Made by a program: the position numbers and the translations under genes. The notes beneath the pieces were generated by a model. That model was not told the origin of the DNA and did no database searches. It saw nothing but the letters and a program-made list of their open reading frames with translations. Source: Eubacteriales bacterium (GTDB lineage: Bacteria; Bacillota; Clostridia; Oscillospirales; Butyricicoccaceae). Taken from it: a stretch of 62,521 nucleotides of DNA. Position 1 is the stretch's first letter, and every line of letters begins with the position of its first letter. Shown here in pieces: positions 9,313 to 17,897 of this stretch. The stretch is from the NCBI GenBank assembly GCA_030540435.1, contig JAUNWG010000005.1, positions 1 to 62,521 on the forward strand, written 5' to 3'.

Positions 9313-10164
9313 ATGTTAAATGATATCGGTATTCTTCCGGATTCCATGCGCTTCTACCATGAACCGGATGCGTTTACTGCCGCCTGCCTGTACTACGCAC
9401 CGCACGTCGGTATCTATCACTGTAATCATCAATACAGCTTTGCACGGACGGCAGAAACCTGCCTGGATATCTGTCAGGCGCTGATCGTGGATAAGGGGGA
9501 AATGACCGTACAATACCGCGGACAGGAAATGCAGGCATACGCGGGTATGCTCATCCTGTTGGACTGCCGGGAACCGCATTGCTATTTTGCTTCATCAGAG
9601 GATATCTCCTTCCGCTGGTTCCATATCGTCGGCAAGAGCGTGTCGGAATATGTCAATAGCATCATCCGTACCCACGGCTTTGTCATCCAAGCGGCAAAAA
9701 GTGCAGATATTGCCCAGTGCTGCGCACAGATCGTCGCGGATGCGCGCGAGGAGCAGCCAAACCCGCATCTGGTTTCGGTTCATCTGCATACGCTGCTGGC
9801 ACAGCTTGCCTCCCTCGCTTCGGAATCCATCAAAAGCGATCTGGAGCTTTCCATTCAGGAATCTGCCAAATATATTGAAACGCATTTCGCAGATAAGGAA
9901 GTCAACATCCCGTTCCTTGCAAACCGCGCCGCACTGAGCACCTGCTATTACCTGCGCAAATTCAAGGAATACCAGTCCACCACACCGCACCAATATCTGC
10001 AAGCTGTGCGCCTGCGGGCGGCAAAGGAGCAGCTCACAACGACCTCCCGCAGCATTGAGGACATCGGAGAAGCCTGCGGCTTCTGCAATACTTCCCATTT
10101 CGTCATGTCCTTCCGCAAGAGCACCGGCATGACGCCGCTGCAGTTCCGCATTATGTGGAAATGA
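9313..10164 (+). CDS. AraC family transcriptional regulator
   Basis: A 283-residue regulator with an N-terminal cupin-type sensor domain (about residues 20-150) and a C-terminal pair of HTH motifs (about 180-283): FADKEVNIPFLANRAALSTCYYLRKFKEY for the first in outline, then SIEDIGEACGF and FVMSFRKSTGMTPLQFR, typical of the AraC signature. ATG 9313 follows AGAGGAGG. Its position between the two divergent arms suggests that it controls the inositol-type locus, probably in response to the transported or keto sugar. A terminator follows, so it is a separate unit from the symporter. Confidence 0.93.
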   Translation: MLNDIGILPDSMRFYHEPDAFTAACLYYAPHVGIYHCNHQYSFARTAETCLDICQALIVDKGEMTVQYRGQEMQAYAGMLILLDCREPHCYFASSEDISFRWFHIVGKSVSEYVNSIIRTHGFVIQAAKSADIAQCCAQIVADAREEQPNPHLVSVHLHTLLAQLASLASESIKSDLELSIQESAKYIETHFADKEVNIPFLANRAALSTCYYLRKFKEYQSTTPHQYLQAVRLRAAKEQLTTTSRSIEDIGEACGFCNTSHFVMSFRKSTGMTPLQFRIMWK

Positions 10165-10176
10165 AAACTGTCACAC

Positions 10177-10211
10177 AAACGGCACGCTTTGCACAAAGCC
10201 GTGCCGTTTTT
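10177..10211 (+). terminator. Terminator of the AraC gene
   Basis: AAACGGCAC (10177-10185) pairs with GTGCCGTTT, an inner GCTTT/AAAGC stem extends it, and a T-run follows to 10211. Confidence 0.85.
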
Positions 10212-10244
10212 CTGTGCGCACCTGGGGACATACAAAAACCGTCG

Positions 10245-10289
10245 AACCGCTTGACTTTATTGCTTTTATGTGTTAAAGTATAGGCGGTT
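10245..10289 (+). promoter_or_regulatory. Symporter promoter flanked by AACCGC/GCGGTT inverted repeat
   Basis: TTGACT (10251-10256), a 17-base spacer and TAAAGT (10274-10279) form a sigma-A type promoter. AACCGC (10245-10250) lies directly before the -35 box and its complement GCGGTT (10284-10289) just after the -10 box, so a dimeric regulator could bracket the polymerase site. Confidence 0.65.
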
Positions 10290-10356
10290 TATATACTTTT
10301 CTGCTTTTAAACAGGAAAGTGCATACGTATTTGATGAGAGAAAAGGGAGGATTTTT

Positions 10357-11889
10357 GTGAAACTGATTGTTCTTATCATCTATTTCGCGATTCTCGTCGG
10401 CATTGGCCTGTATTGCAGGCGTCATTCGACCGATGTGAATGGCTTTGTTCTGGGCGGGCGCTCCGTCGGCCCGTGGCTGACCGCCTTTGCCTATGGTACA
10501 TCGTATTTTTCCGCCGTTATTTTCGTCGGTTATGCCGGACAGTTTGGCTGGAAATATGGCATCGCCTCTACATGGATCGGTATCGGCAATGCGCTCATCG
10601 GTTCGCTGCTGGCGTGGGTCATCCTTGGACGCCGTACGCGTATCATGACCCAGCATTTGGATTCCGCGACCATGCCGGCGTTCTTCGGCACCCGTTTTGA
10701 CAGCAAGGCGCTCAAAGTCGGTTCATCCGTTATCATCTTTATTTTCCTGATCCCGTATACCGCATCGCTGTATAACGGCCTGTCCCGCCTGTTCGCTATG
10801 GCATTCAACATTGATTACACAGTGTGCATCATCCTGATGGCGATCCTCACTGCGATTTATGTCATTGCAGGCGGCTATATGGCGACTGCCATCAACGACT
10901 TTATCCAAGGCATTATCATGCTGGTCGGCATCGTCGTCATTATCGCGGCTGTTCTGATGAGCAAAGGCGGCTTTATTGAGGCGATCAACGGCTTAGCAAC
11001 CGTTTCCGATCCTACTGTGTCCACACAGCCGGGTGTGTTCGCTTCGTTCTTCGGCCCTGACCCGCTGAACCTGCTGGGCGTTGTCATCCTGACCAGCCTT
11101 GGCACTTGGGGCCTGCCGCAGATGGTCCAGAAGTTCTACGCGATCAGCGATGAATCTGCGATCCACAAGGGCACCATGATCTCTACACTGTTCGCGCTGG
11201 TCGTCTCCGGTGGCTGCTATTTCCTGGGCGGCTTTGGACGTCTGTTCTCCGACCAGATCGACATTGAAGCAGACGGATTTGACGCCGTTATCCCGACGAT
11301 GCTGTCCAACCTGACGCCAATCCTGATCGCACTGGTCGTCATCCTTGTACTGTCTGCATCCATGTCCACACTGTCCTCGCTGGTTATGGCGTCCAGCTCC
11401 ACGCTGACCATCGACTTCCTTGAGGGTACCTTTATGAAGAACATGCGGCAGAAACAGCAGCTGTTCTGCATCCGTATCTTTATCTTTATCTTTATTGCAA
11501 TCTCCGCTGTCATTGCGATCATTCAGTATAAGAGCAACGTCACCTTTATCGCACAGCTCATGGGCATTTCCTGGGGCGCACTTGCCGGTGCATTCCTTGC
11601 GCCGTTCTTGTACGGCCTGTACTGGAAGCGCACCACAAAGATCGCGTGCTGGTGCAGCTTTATCTTCGGCTGTGGTCTTATGATCGCCAACATGCTGTTC
11701 CGCGCGAGCTTCCCGGTACTGCTGCAGTCCCCGATCAACAGCGGTGCACTGGCTATGATCGCCGGTCTGATCATTGTACCGGTTGTCAGCTTGTTCACGC
11801 CGGCGCCGGATAAGCGTCTGGTGGACGACGCGTTCGCCTGCTATGACAAGACCACGGTCGTATCACAAAAAACCGCGCTCGGCAAATAA
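10357..11889 (+). CDS. Sodium:solute symporter (SSS family)
   Basis: A 510-residue membrane protein with about 13 hydrophobic segments and the SSS signature style of residues (GFVLGGRSVGPWLTAFAYG near the N terminus, GGYMATAINDFIQGI in the core, SASMSTLSSLVMASSS in the sodium-site helix). The start is GTG at 10357, six bases after GGGAGG; the longer frame from 10270 overlaps the promoter and is rejected. Family members move proline, sugars, inositol or carboxylates with sodium; the neighbouring inositol-type enzymes suggest a cyclitol or sugar. It is monocistronic, ending at a strong hairpin. Confidence 0.9.
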   Translation: MKLIVLIIYFAILVGIGLYCRRHSTDVNGFVLGGRSVGPWLTAFAYGTSYFSAVIFVGYAGQFGWKYGIASTWIGIGNALIGSLLAWVILGRRTRIMTQHLDSATMPAFFGTRFDSKALKVGSSVIIFIFLIPYTASLYNGLSRLFAMAFNIDYTVCIILMAILTAIYVIAGGYMATAINDFIQGIIMLVGIVVIIAAVLMSKGGFIEAINGLATVSDPTVSTQPGVFASFFGPDPLNLLGVVILTSLGTWGLPQMVQKFYAISDESAIHKGTMISTLFALVVSGGCYFLGGFGRLFSDQIDIEADGFDAVIPTMLSNLTPILIALVVILVLSASMSTLSSLVMASSSTLTIDFLEGTFMKNMRQKQQLFCIRIFIFIFIAISAVIAIIQYKSNVTFIAQLMGISWGALAGAFLAPFLYGLYWKRTTKIACWCSFIFGCGLMIANMLFRASFPVLLQSPINSGALAMIAGLIIVPVVSLFTPAPDKRLVDDAFACYDKTTVVSQKTALGK

Positions 11890-11927
11890 ACACTTTTGGC
11901 AATCATTATCTTTTTTAACCACAAAAA

Positions 11928-11964
11928 AAGTGGTATACTGGAAGTATCCGGTATACCACTTTTA
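11928..11964 (+). terminator. Terminator of the symporter gene
   Basis: AAGTGGTATAC (11928-11938) pairs with GTATACCACTT (11951-11961), followed by TTTATT. Confidence 0.85.
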
Positions 11965-12028
11965 TTATCCAGGATAAAGGCGGCACATACCGGCTTTATC
12001 GTATTGTTATGAAGGAGGCTTATTTTAT

Positions 12029-12703
12029 TTGGATACCAAACGATCCACTTCGGAGACCGCCAAGCGGTATCTCCTCTGTATTACCGGCCTGTTTTTCGCC
12101 GCACTGGGTGTAGCTGTGACAAAGCTTGGTTCACTGGGCGTTTCCCCGATCTCTTCTGTTGCAAACATCATGAGCCTGAACTTTCCACAGCTGTCATTGG
12201 GCAACTGGCTGATTATCTGGAACTGTGTGATGATCCTCGGTCAGGTCGTCATCCTGCGCAGGAAATTCCAGATGATCCAACTGCTGCAGGTTCCACTGTC
12301 CTTCCTGTTCGGCTATTTTACCGACTTCGGCATGTGGCTGTTTGCCTGGACAGCTTCAGATTTTTATGTGCTCCGGCTGGTCAATGTCTTCGCCGGGACA
12401 ATCCTGATGGGCTTCGGCATTACGCTGTGTGTCATTGCAAACGCGATATTAAATTCCGGTGAGGCCTTTGTCAAAGCCATTTCCGACACCACACATAAGG
12501 ATTTCGGCACATTGAAAATCTGCTTTGATGTCAGCTGCGTGGTACTCTCCATTGTCCTTTCGCTGCTGTTCTTTGATTTTACGATCCAGGGGACCCGGGA
12601 AGGTACCGTCATTGCTGCATTGTGCACCGGCGTCGTCATCAAATTCTTTACCCCCCGCCTGCGCGCGCCGCTGGAACGCATCCTGATCCGCGAAACGGTC
12701 TGA
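12029..12703 (+). CDS. DUF6198/YczE-like integral membrane protein
   Basis: A 224-residue protein with about five to six membrane helices, resembling the YczE/YitT-type membrane families of Firmicutes (LGSLGVSPISSVANIMS after the first helix, GFGITLCVIANAI in the middle). The start is TTG at 12029, ten bases after GAAGGAGG; no ATG nearby fits. It is followed 18 bases later by the amidohydrolase and the two are likely co-transcribed. No transport substrate is known for these families; a role in export or uptake of a pathway compound would be a guess. Confidence 0.75.
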   Translation: MDTKRSTSETAKRYLLCITGLFFAALGVAVTKLGSLGVSPISSVANIMSLNFPQLSLGNWLIIWNCVMILGQVVILRRKFQMIQLLQVPLSFLFGYFTDFGMWLFAWTASDFYVLRLVNVFAGTILMGFGITLCVIANAILNSGEAFVKAISDTTHKDFGTLKICFDVSCVVLSIVLSLLFFDFTIQGTREGTVIAALCTGVVIKFFTPRLRAPLERILIRETV

Positions 12704-12721
12704 TTGAAAAGAGGAGATATT

Positions 12722-13570
12722 ATGATTATTGACTTCCACACACACACGTTTCCGGCGAAGATCGCAGGAAACGTACTGCTGCACCTACAGCATAAATCAC
12801 GCTCCAAGCCATTTACCGATGCCACCAATGACGGCCTGCGCCGGTCGATGGATGCCGCTGGTGTCGATGTTTCCATCCTTCTGCCGGTCATGACCAACAC
12901 CGGGCAGGTGCCCAAGCTGAATGATGCGGCAGCCCGCACCAACGAGCACTGGCGCGAAACCGGCTTACTGTCCTTCGGCGGCATGCACCCGGATACGTCG
13001 GATTACCGCGAGGAGCTGGCACGCATCCATGCGATGGGCATACCGGGCATCAAGCTCCATCCTGCCTATCAGGGCGCCGATTTTGACGACATCCGCTATC
13101 TACGCATCATTGACCGCGCCGCCGAGCTGGGGCTGATCGTACTGACACATGCAGGCTGGGATATCGGTATCCCAGGGCATAATTACTGCTCCACAGTACA
13201 CGTGCGCCATGTCATGCGCGAGGTTGGACCGGACAAGCTGGTACTTGCCCATATGGGCGGCTGGTGGGACTGGGAGACGGTCGGTACCGAACTGTCTGGT
13301 CTGCCGATTTATTTTGATACCGCCTTCTCTACCGGCGATATCCTCCCTGCCCCCGGCACGCAGCGCACACCGGAGGAATCGCACAACATGAACCGTGAAC
13401 AGTTTACCAAGCTGGTGCGCCAGCTTGGTACAGATCGCATCCTGTTTGCAACAGACTGCCCGTGGAGCGGGCAGTCGGAATCGCTGCAATTTGTACAGGA
13501 CTGCGGTTTCTCCGAACAGGAGCTTGCCGATATTCTGGGCAACAACGCGCAGAAGCTGCTGGGTATCTAA
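12722..13570 (+). CDS. Amidohydrolase-2 family metal-dependent hydrolase
   Basis: A 282-residue TIM-barrel hydrolase. The metal-binding DFHTHTFP motif is at residues 4-11, GIKLHPAYQGA lies near 100, a histidine in VLTHAGW near 140, LAHMGGWWDWE near 178 and the catalytic aspartate in FATDCPW near 245. The family includes decarboxylases and lactone or amide hydrolases. ATG 12722 follows AAGAGGAG five bases upstream. Ring opening or lactone hydrolysis in the cyclitol/sugar pathway fits its position at the end of the plus arm, but this is inference. Confidence 0.85.
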   Translation: MIIDFHTHTFPAKIAGNVLLHLQHKSRSKPFTDATNDGLRRSMDAAGVDVSILLPVMTNTGQVPKLNDAAARTNEHWRETGLLSFGGMHPDTSDYREELARIHAMGIPGIKLHPAYQGADFDDIRYLRIIDRAAELGLIVLTHAGWDIGIPGHNYCSTVHVRHVMREVGPDKLVLAHMGGWWDWETVGTELSGLPIYFDTAFSTGDILPAPGTQRTPEESHNMNREQFTKLVRQLGTDRILFATDCPWSGQSESLQFVQDCGFSEQELADILGNNAQKLLGI

Positions 13571-13590
13571 GTTTTATTGGAATGCGCAAA

Positions 13591-13624
13591 GCGTCCCGCT
13601 GATTTCAGCGGGACGCTCTTTTTT
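13591..13624 (+). terminator. Terminator of the amidohydrolase gene
   Basis: GCGTCCCGCTG and CAGCGGGACGC form an 11 bp perfect stem with a four-base loop, followed by CTTTTTTAT. It lies between two convergent genes and may act on both. Confidence 0.9.
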
Positions 13625-13641
13625 ATGCATTTGTATGCTTC

Positions 13642-14949
13642 TCAGCTTTGATACAGATTGCGCTTGTCAATGACGCGCACCGCCTTGCCTTCGCTGCGGG
13701 CAATCGTCTTCGGTGCAACCAGCTTGACGCCTACCGTGATGCCGAGCATGGATTTCAGGCTGGCAATCAGCTTCTTCTCTCGCTCTGCCGTCGTGGTTTT
13801 GAGATCGTCAAACATTTCCTGCGACATCTCAACCTTGACGTCGATGGTATCGCTGTGTCCAACACGGTCTACGATCAGCTCATAGTTTGCCGGATAGCCC
13901 TCATTCAGCAGAACCGTCTCGATCTGGGACGGGAATACATTGACGCCCTTGACGACCATCATATCGTCACTGCGGCCCAGCGGCTTGGTCATACGGATAT
14001 GGGTGCGACCACAGGAGCACTTCTTGCGGGACAGGATGCAGATATCACGCGTACGATAGCGCATCAGCGGGAACGCTTCCTTGGTGATGCAGGTGAATAC
14101 CAGCTCGCCGCGCTCGCCTTCCGGCAGCACTTCGCCGGTCTTCGGATCAATGATCTCTGCGATGAAGTGATCTTCATTGATATGCATGCCCTGCTGCTCC
14201 TCGCATTCAAACGACACGCCCGGGCCGGAAATCTCTGTCAGACCATAGATATCGTATGCCTTAATGCCAAGGCTCTGCTCGATGTCATGCCGCATCTCCT
14301 CTGTCCATGCCTCTGCGCCGAAGATACCTGCCTTGAGCTTGATCTGATCGCGCAGTCCGTGTTCTTCCACACTCTCCGCCAGATAAGCAGCATAGGACGG
14401 GGTGCAGCACAAAATGGTGGAGCCAAGGTCGGTCATAAACTGCAGCTGGCGTTCGGTATTGCCGGAGGACATCGGCAGGGTCAGGCAGCCGACCTTATGC
14501 GAGCCGCCGTTCAGACCGGGGCCGCCGGTAAACAGGCCGTAGCCATAGCAGACGTGGCAAACGTCCTCGTTGCTGCCGCCTGCCGCTACAATCGCACGTG
14601 CACAGCACTCTTCCCACAGGTCTATGTCGTTCTGGGTGTAGAATGCCACGACACGGCGGCCGGTTGTGCCGCTGGTGGACTGGATACGCACGCACTCGCT
14701 GAGCGGTCGTGCCAGCAGTCCATACGGATACTGGTCGCGCAGGTCATCCTTTGTGATGAACGGCAGCTTATGCAGGTCTTCCACGCCGTGGATATCCTCC
14801 GGCTTGACGCCTGCCGCGTCCATTCTGTCGCGATAGAATGCCACGTTGTCATAGACATACTTTACCTGCTTGACCAACCGCTCGCTCTGCAGCGCCTTCA
14901 GCTGGTCTACCGGCATGGTCTCGATTTCTGGTTGATAATAATGTTTCAT
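13642..14949 (-). CDS. paaK: Phenylacetate-CoA ligase
   Basis: A 435-residue AMP-forming ligase with the nucleotide motif STSGTTGRRVV near residue 90, DIYGLTEISGPG near 235 and MRYRTRDIC near 300, and the PaaK C-terminal domain with SDDMMVVKGVNVFPSQIE. It activates aryl-acetic acids (phenylacetate or indoleacetate) to CoA thioesters, or works in the reverse, ATP-yielding direction in fermenters. It follows iorB by 54 bases in the set yerC-iorA-iorB-paaK, which matches its use with the aryl-acetyl-CoA products of indolepyruvate oxidoreductase. Confidence 0.94.
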   Translation of the reverse strand: MKHYYQPEIETMPVDQLKALQSERLVKQVKYVYDNVAFYRDRMDAAGVKPEDIHGVEDLHKLPFITKDDLRDQYPYGLLARPLSECVRIQSTSGTTGRRVVAFYTQNDIDLWEECCARAIVAAGGSNEDVCHVCYGYGLFTGGPGLNGGSHKVGCLTLPMSSGNTERQLQFMTDLGSTILCCTPSYAAYLAESVEEHGLRDQIKLKAGIFGAEAWTEEMRHDIEQSLGIKAYDIYGLTEISGPGVSFECEEQQGMHINEDHFIAEIIDPKTGEVLPEGERGELVFTCITKEAFPLMRYRTRDICILSRKKCSCGRTHIRMTKPLGRSDDMMVVKGVNVFPSQIETVLLNEGYPANYELIVDRVGHSDTIDVKVEMSQEMFDDLKTTTAEREKKLIASLKSMLGITVGVKLVAPKTIARSEGKAVRVIDKRNLYQS

Positions 14950-15003
14950 CAGGGGGAAAGCCTTCCTTTCTTCTGCTTATCTTCTCTCTTTTCTCTGTTG
15001 TAT

Positions 15004-15576
15004 TTACTCTGCGCGTCCGAGCGCGAAAGCCTTGCGGTTCAGTTCAAGGAACTTTGCCGGGACACAGGCTGTAATGGCATCCTGCCAAGCCTGCTCAGAA
15101 ATATCTGTGAAATAGCGGGACAGACGACCCATCAGGGCGATATTGACCGCCTTTGCAGAGCCTGCCTCCGTCGCAATGGACAGCGCGTCCATAGCATCGA
15201 CCTGTGCGCCCAATGCGCGCATTTTTTCAATCAGGTCAGCCGGATATTTCGCCGCACCGGTGATAACCGGCATCGGATCGACCTCCTGCGTGTTGACGAT
15301 CACACGCCCGCCCGGCTTGAGATATTCCATCCAGCGCGCAGCCTCCAGCTTCTCAAAGGAAACAATGAAGTCCGCTTCGCCCTTATCAATGATCGGGGAA
15401 TACACGCGGTCGCCAAAGCGGACATATGTAACAACACTGCCGCCGCGCTGGCTCATACCGTGTACCTCGGAAACCTTGACGTCATAGCCCTGTTCCAGCA
15501 GCAGATGGCCCAGCAGCTTACTTGCCAGCAGAGAGCCCTGACCGCCGACACCAACAATCATTACATTCGTAGTCAT
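15004..15576 (-). CDS. iorB: Indolepyruvate oxidoreductase subunit beta
   Basis: A 190-residue pyruvate-ferredoxin-oxidoreductase gamma-type domain: MIVGVGGQGSLLASKLLG at the N terminus and VSEVHGMSQRGGSVVTYVRFG following. With IorA it oxidatively decarboxylates aryl pyruvates to aryl-acetyl-CoA, reducing ferredoxin. It begins 15 bases after iorA with GAGGTGG upstream, so the subunits are translated from one transcript. Confidence 0.95.
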   Translation of the reverse strand: MTTNVMIVGVGGQGSLLASKLLGHLLLEQGYDVKVSEVHGMSQRGGSVVTYVRFGDRVYSPIIDKGEADFIVSFEKLEAARWMEYLKPGGRVIVNTQEVDPMPVITGAAKYPADLIEKMRALGAQVDAMDALSIATEAGSAKAVNIALMGRLSRYFTDISEQAWQDAITACVPAKFLELNRKAFALGRAE

Positions 15577-15591
15577 GGTTCAGCCACCTCC

Positions 15592-17319
15592 TCAGGCCTT
15601 GAGTGCGTCAAAGGCGCACAGCTGCTGACAGACGCCGCAGCCCACACAAAGGGTATTATCAATTACTGCCTTGCCGTCCTTCATACTGATCGCGGGACAG
15701 CCCATCTTCATGCAGCTGTGACAACCACGGCAGGCATCAGTATCCACCTTGAGCGGCGGATTGTGCTTCACATATTTCAGCAGTGCGCACGGACGGCGGC
15801 TGATAATAACCGACGGCGCCTGCGCAGCAAGCTCTTCCTTGAGCACGGTGTCACACTGCTTGAGGTCATATGGGTCAATCACGCGTACGCGCTCGAAGCC
15901 CATGGCACGGCACAGCGCTTCCAGATCGATCTTGCCAGCCGGGTCGCCCTTGATGTTATAGCCCGTGGTGGGGTTCTGCTGGTGGCCGGTCATGCCGGTG
16001 ATCGAGTTGTCCAGGATGATGACCGTAGAATTGCTCTGGTTATACGCGATATTCGCAAGACCTGTCATGCCGGAATGCATAAACGTGGAGTCTCCGATGA
16101 CTGCAACCGTTTTGCCTTCGGACTCCTTGCCCAGCGCCTTGTTATAGCCGTGAACGGAGGAGATCGAAGCGCCCATACACAGGGTCATTTCCATCGCACT
16201 CAGCGGTGCAACTGCGCCGAGCGTATAGCAGCCGATGTCACCGAGTACCGTGCACTTGTTCTTAGACAGTGTGTAGAACAGGCCGCGATGCGGACATCCG
16301 GCACACATGACCGGTGGACGCGCAGGCAGGTTTTCTTCCAATCCCTTACCCGTCGGAACCTCCTGACCCAGCTTTTCCGCGATCAGATTCTGGGAAAATT
16401 CATCCTCCAGCGGGAGGACATCCTTACCAGTAACAGTCAGGCCCAGCTGTTTGCAGTGGTTTTCGATGATCGGGTCCAGCTCCTCAATGACGATCAGCTT
16501 GTCGACCTTTGCCGCAAAATCGAGGATCAGCTTCTCCGGCAGCGGGTTGATCATGCCCAGCTTGAGGATGCTTGCCCTGTCGCCAAAGACCTCCTTCGCA
16601 TACTGATAGCAGGTGCTGGAGGTAATGATGCCGATTGCGGTATCGCCCATTTCAACGCGGTTAAACTCGCAGTCCTCTGCAAACGCAATCAGGTCGCGGG
16701 TGCGCTGCTCCACCAGCGGATGGCGGCGCTTTGCATTGCCCGGCATCATAACATATTTTGCAATGTCCTTTTGATACGGTTTTTCCGGCGGCGTGATGCG
16801 CTCGCCTGTCTCCACAATGCTCTGGGAATGTGCAACACGCGTGCACATCTTGATGATAAACGGTGTATCGTACTGCTCGGACAGCTCAAAGGCACGCATG
16901 GTAAATGCACGTGCTTCTGCAGAGTCCGACGGCTCCAGCATCGGGATCTTGGAGGCGATTGCATGGTGACGGGAATCCTGTTCATTCTGCGAGGAATGCA
17001 TGCCCGCGTCATCTGCCACTACGATAACCATACCCGCATTGACACCGGTATAGGATACGGTAAACAGCGGATCAGCTGCGACATTCAGGCCGACATGCTT
17101 CATGCCGCAGAAGCTGCGCTTGCCGGCGAGACAGGCGCCAAAGGCAACCTCCATCGCAACCTTTTCATTCGGCGCCCATTCGCAGTACATCTCATCATAT
17201 TTTGCAGCTTCCTCAGTCACTTCCGTACTTGGGGTTCCCGGATAGCTGGAAACCACGCTGCAGCCTGCCTCATACAGGCCGCGGGCAACCGCCTGATTGC
17301 CCAGCATCAGCTGTTTCAT
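15592..17319 (-). CDS. iorA: Indolepyruvate ferredoxin oxidoreductase subunit alpha
   Basis: A 575-residue fused subunit of an oxygen-sensitive thiamine-diphosphate enzyme. The N-terminal pyrimidine-binding domain includes SSYPGTPSTEVTEEAA; the thiamine-diphosphate domain has GDIGCYTLG and GDSTFMHSGMTGL with DNSITGMTG; the C-terminal ferredoxin domain carries two 4Fe-4S motifs, CRGCHSCMKMGCP and CVGCGVCQQLC. It converts transaminated tryptophan, phenylalanine or tyrosine (the aryl pyruvates) to aryl-acetyl-CoA. Length and all cofactor motifs are intact. Together with PaaK it indicates aromatic amino acid fermentation. Confidence 0.96.
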   Translation of the reverse strand: MKQLMLGNQAVARGLYEAGCSVVSSYPGTPSTEVTEEAAKYDEMYCEWAPNEKVAMEVAFGACLAGKRSFCGMKHVGLNVAADPLFTVSYTGVNAGMVIVVADDAGMHSSQNEQDSRHHAIASKIPMLEPSDSAEARAFTMRAFELSEQYDTPFIIKMCTRVAHSQSIVETGERITPPEKPYQKDIAKYVMMPGNAKRRHPLVEQRTRDLIAFAEDCEFNRVEMGDTAIGIITSSTCYQYAKEVFGDRASILKLGMINPLPEKLILDFAAKVDKLIVIEELDPIIENHCKQLGLTVTGKDVLPLEDEFSQNLIAEKLGQEVPTGKGLEENLPARPPVMCAGCPHRGLFYTLSKNKCTVLGDIGCYTLGAVAPLSAMEMTLCMGASISSVHGYNKALGKESEGKTVAVIGDSTFMHSGMTGLANIAYNQSNSTVIILDNSITGMTGHQQNPTTGYNIKGDPAGKIDLEALCRAMGFERVRVIDPYDLKQCDTVLKEELAAQAPSVIISRRPCALLKYVKHNPPLKVDTDACRGCHSCMKMGCPAISMKDGKAVIDNTLCVGCGVCQQLCAFDALKA

Positions 17320-17386
17320 AAGTCTCTCCCTTTCTTACTTACAGAATTGCCGACCAGCAGCGAACCGGTCGGCGCACTCTTTTGTA

Positions 17387-17686
17387 TTAATCCTTTTGTT
17401 CCTCCGCAATCTGCTCTGCCATGCCGCGCAGCATTCCTGTGCCATGCGCTACGACCCGGCTGACGCGGCTGATGGTCGCGCTGCTCGCGCCGGTTTGCCC
17501 CAGGATCTCATTATAAATTTTGCCCTGTGCGAGCAGCACTGCTACATCAAAGCGTTGTTCCATCGCTCTCGCCTCTGATACGGTGCATAAATCCTCAAAG
17601 AATTTACGGCACTCATCTACAGTTTTCAGCTTGAGGATATTTTCATACAGAGCCAGACTCGGCTCCTTGTGGTCCAATCTTGCCAT
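17387..17686 (-). CDS. yerC: YerC/YecD family TrpR-related protein
   Basis: A 99-residue protein homologous in fold to the Trp repressor: an N-terminal helix (LYENILKLKTVDECRKFFEDL) and the HTH part AMEQRFDVAVLLAQG, then GQTGASSATISRVSRVV. The start at 17686 has AAGGAG seven bases upstream. It is the first gene before iorA (67 bases), so a TrpR-like protein leads an aromatic oxoacid operon; sensing of aromatic amino acids and autoregulation are attractive inferences, but YerC proteins generally have no proven ligand. Confidence 0.88.
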   Translation of the reverse strand: MARLDHKEPSLALYENILKLKTVDECRKFFEDLCTVSEARAMEQRFDVAVLLAQGKIYNEILGQTGASSATISRVSRVVAHGTGMLRGMAEQIAEEQKD

Positions 17687-17770
17687 ACAGCGGCTCCTTC
17701 CTGCTGCAGCCAGCCGACTGTCAGGCTGCAATTTAAACGACGCTTTTCAATGTATAGTTTAACACAACAA

Positions 17771-17783
17771 AGTACAACAGTAA
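17771..17783 (-). promoter_or_regulatory. Possible operator upstream of yerC-iorA-iorB-paaK
   Basis: AGTACAACAGTAA (plus-strand reading) recurs with a three-base insertion at 19622-19637 upstream of the acyl-CoA synthetase. AGTTTA and TAAACT form an inverted pair around it, and a weak promoter (TTGTAC, TATACA, 15-base spacer) overlaps it. Confidence 0.3.
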
Positions 17784-17835
17784 ACTATTTTTTGTAGATG
17801 TTCCCAATTTTTCGATGCATTGTGGTGATATCCTG

Positions 17836-17876
17836 CAAAAAAGCAGCCCCATTCCTTTTTCAGGAACAGGAGCTGC
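17836..17876 (-). terminator. Terminator of the acyl-CoA synthetase gene
   Basis: On the minus strand a GCAGC...GCTGC stem with an inner TTCC/GGAA pairing is followed by TTTTTT (complement of 17836-17842). Confidence 0.75.
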
Positions 17877-17897
17877 CATTGCTTTTCTTTGTTCAAA

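Noticed and set aside
13648..17463. Very long plus-strand open frame (over 1200 codons) opposite paaK, iorB, iorA and yerC
   Set aside because: It has no homology-like motifs, is full of Cys, His, Arg and Gln runs, and exists because the codon use of the real minus-strand genes avoids stops in that frame.
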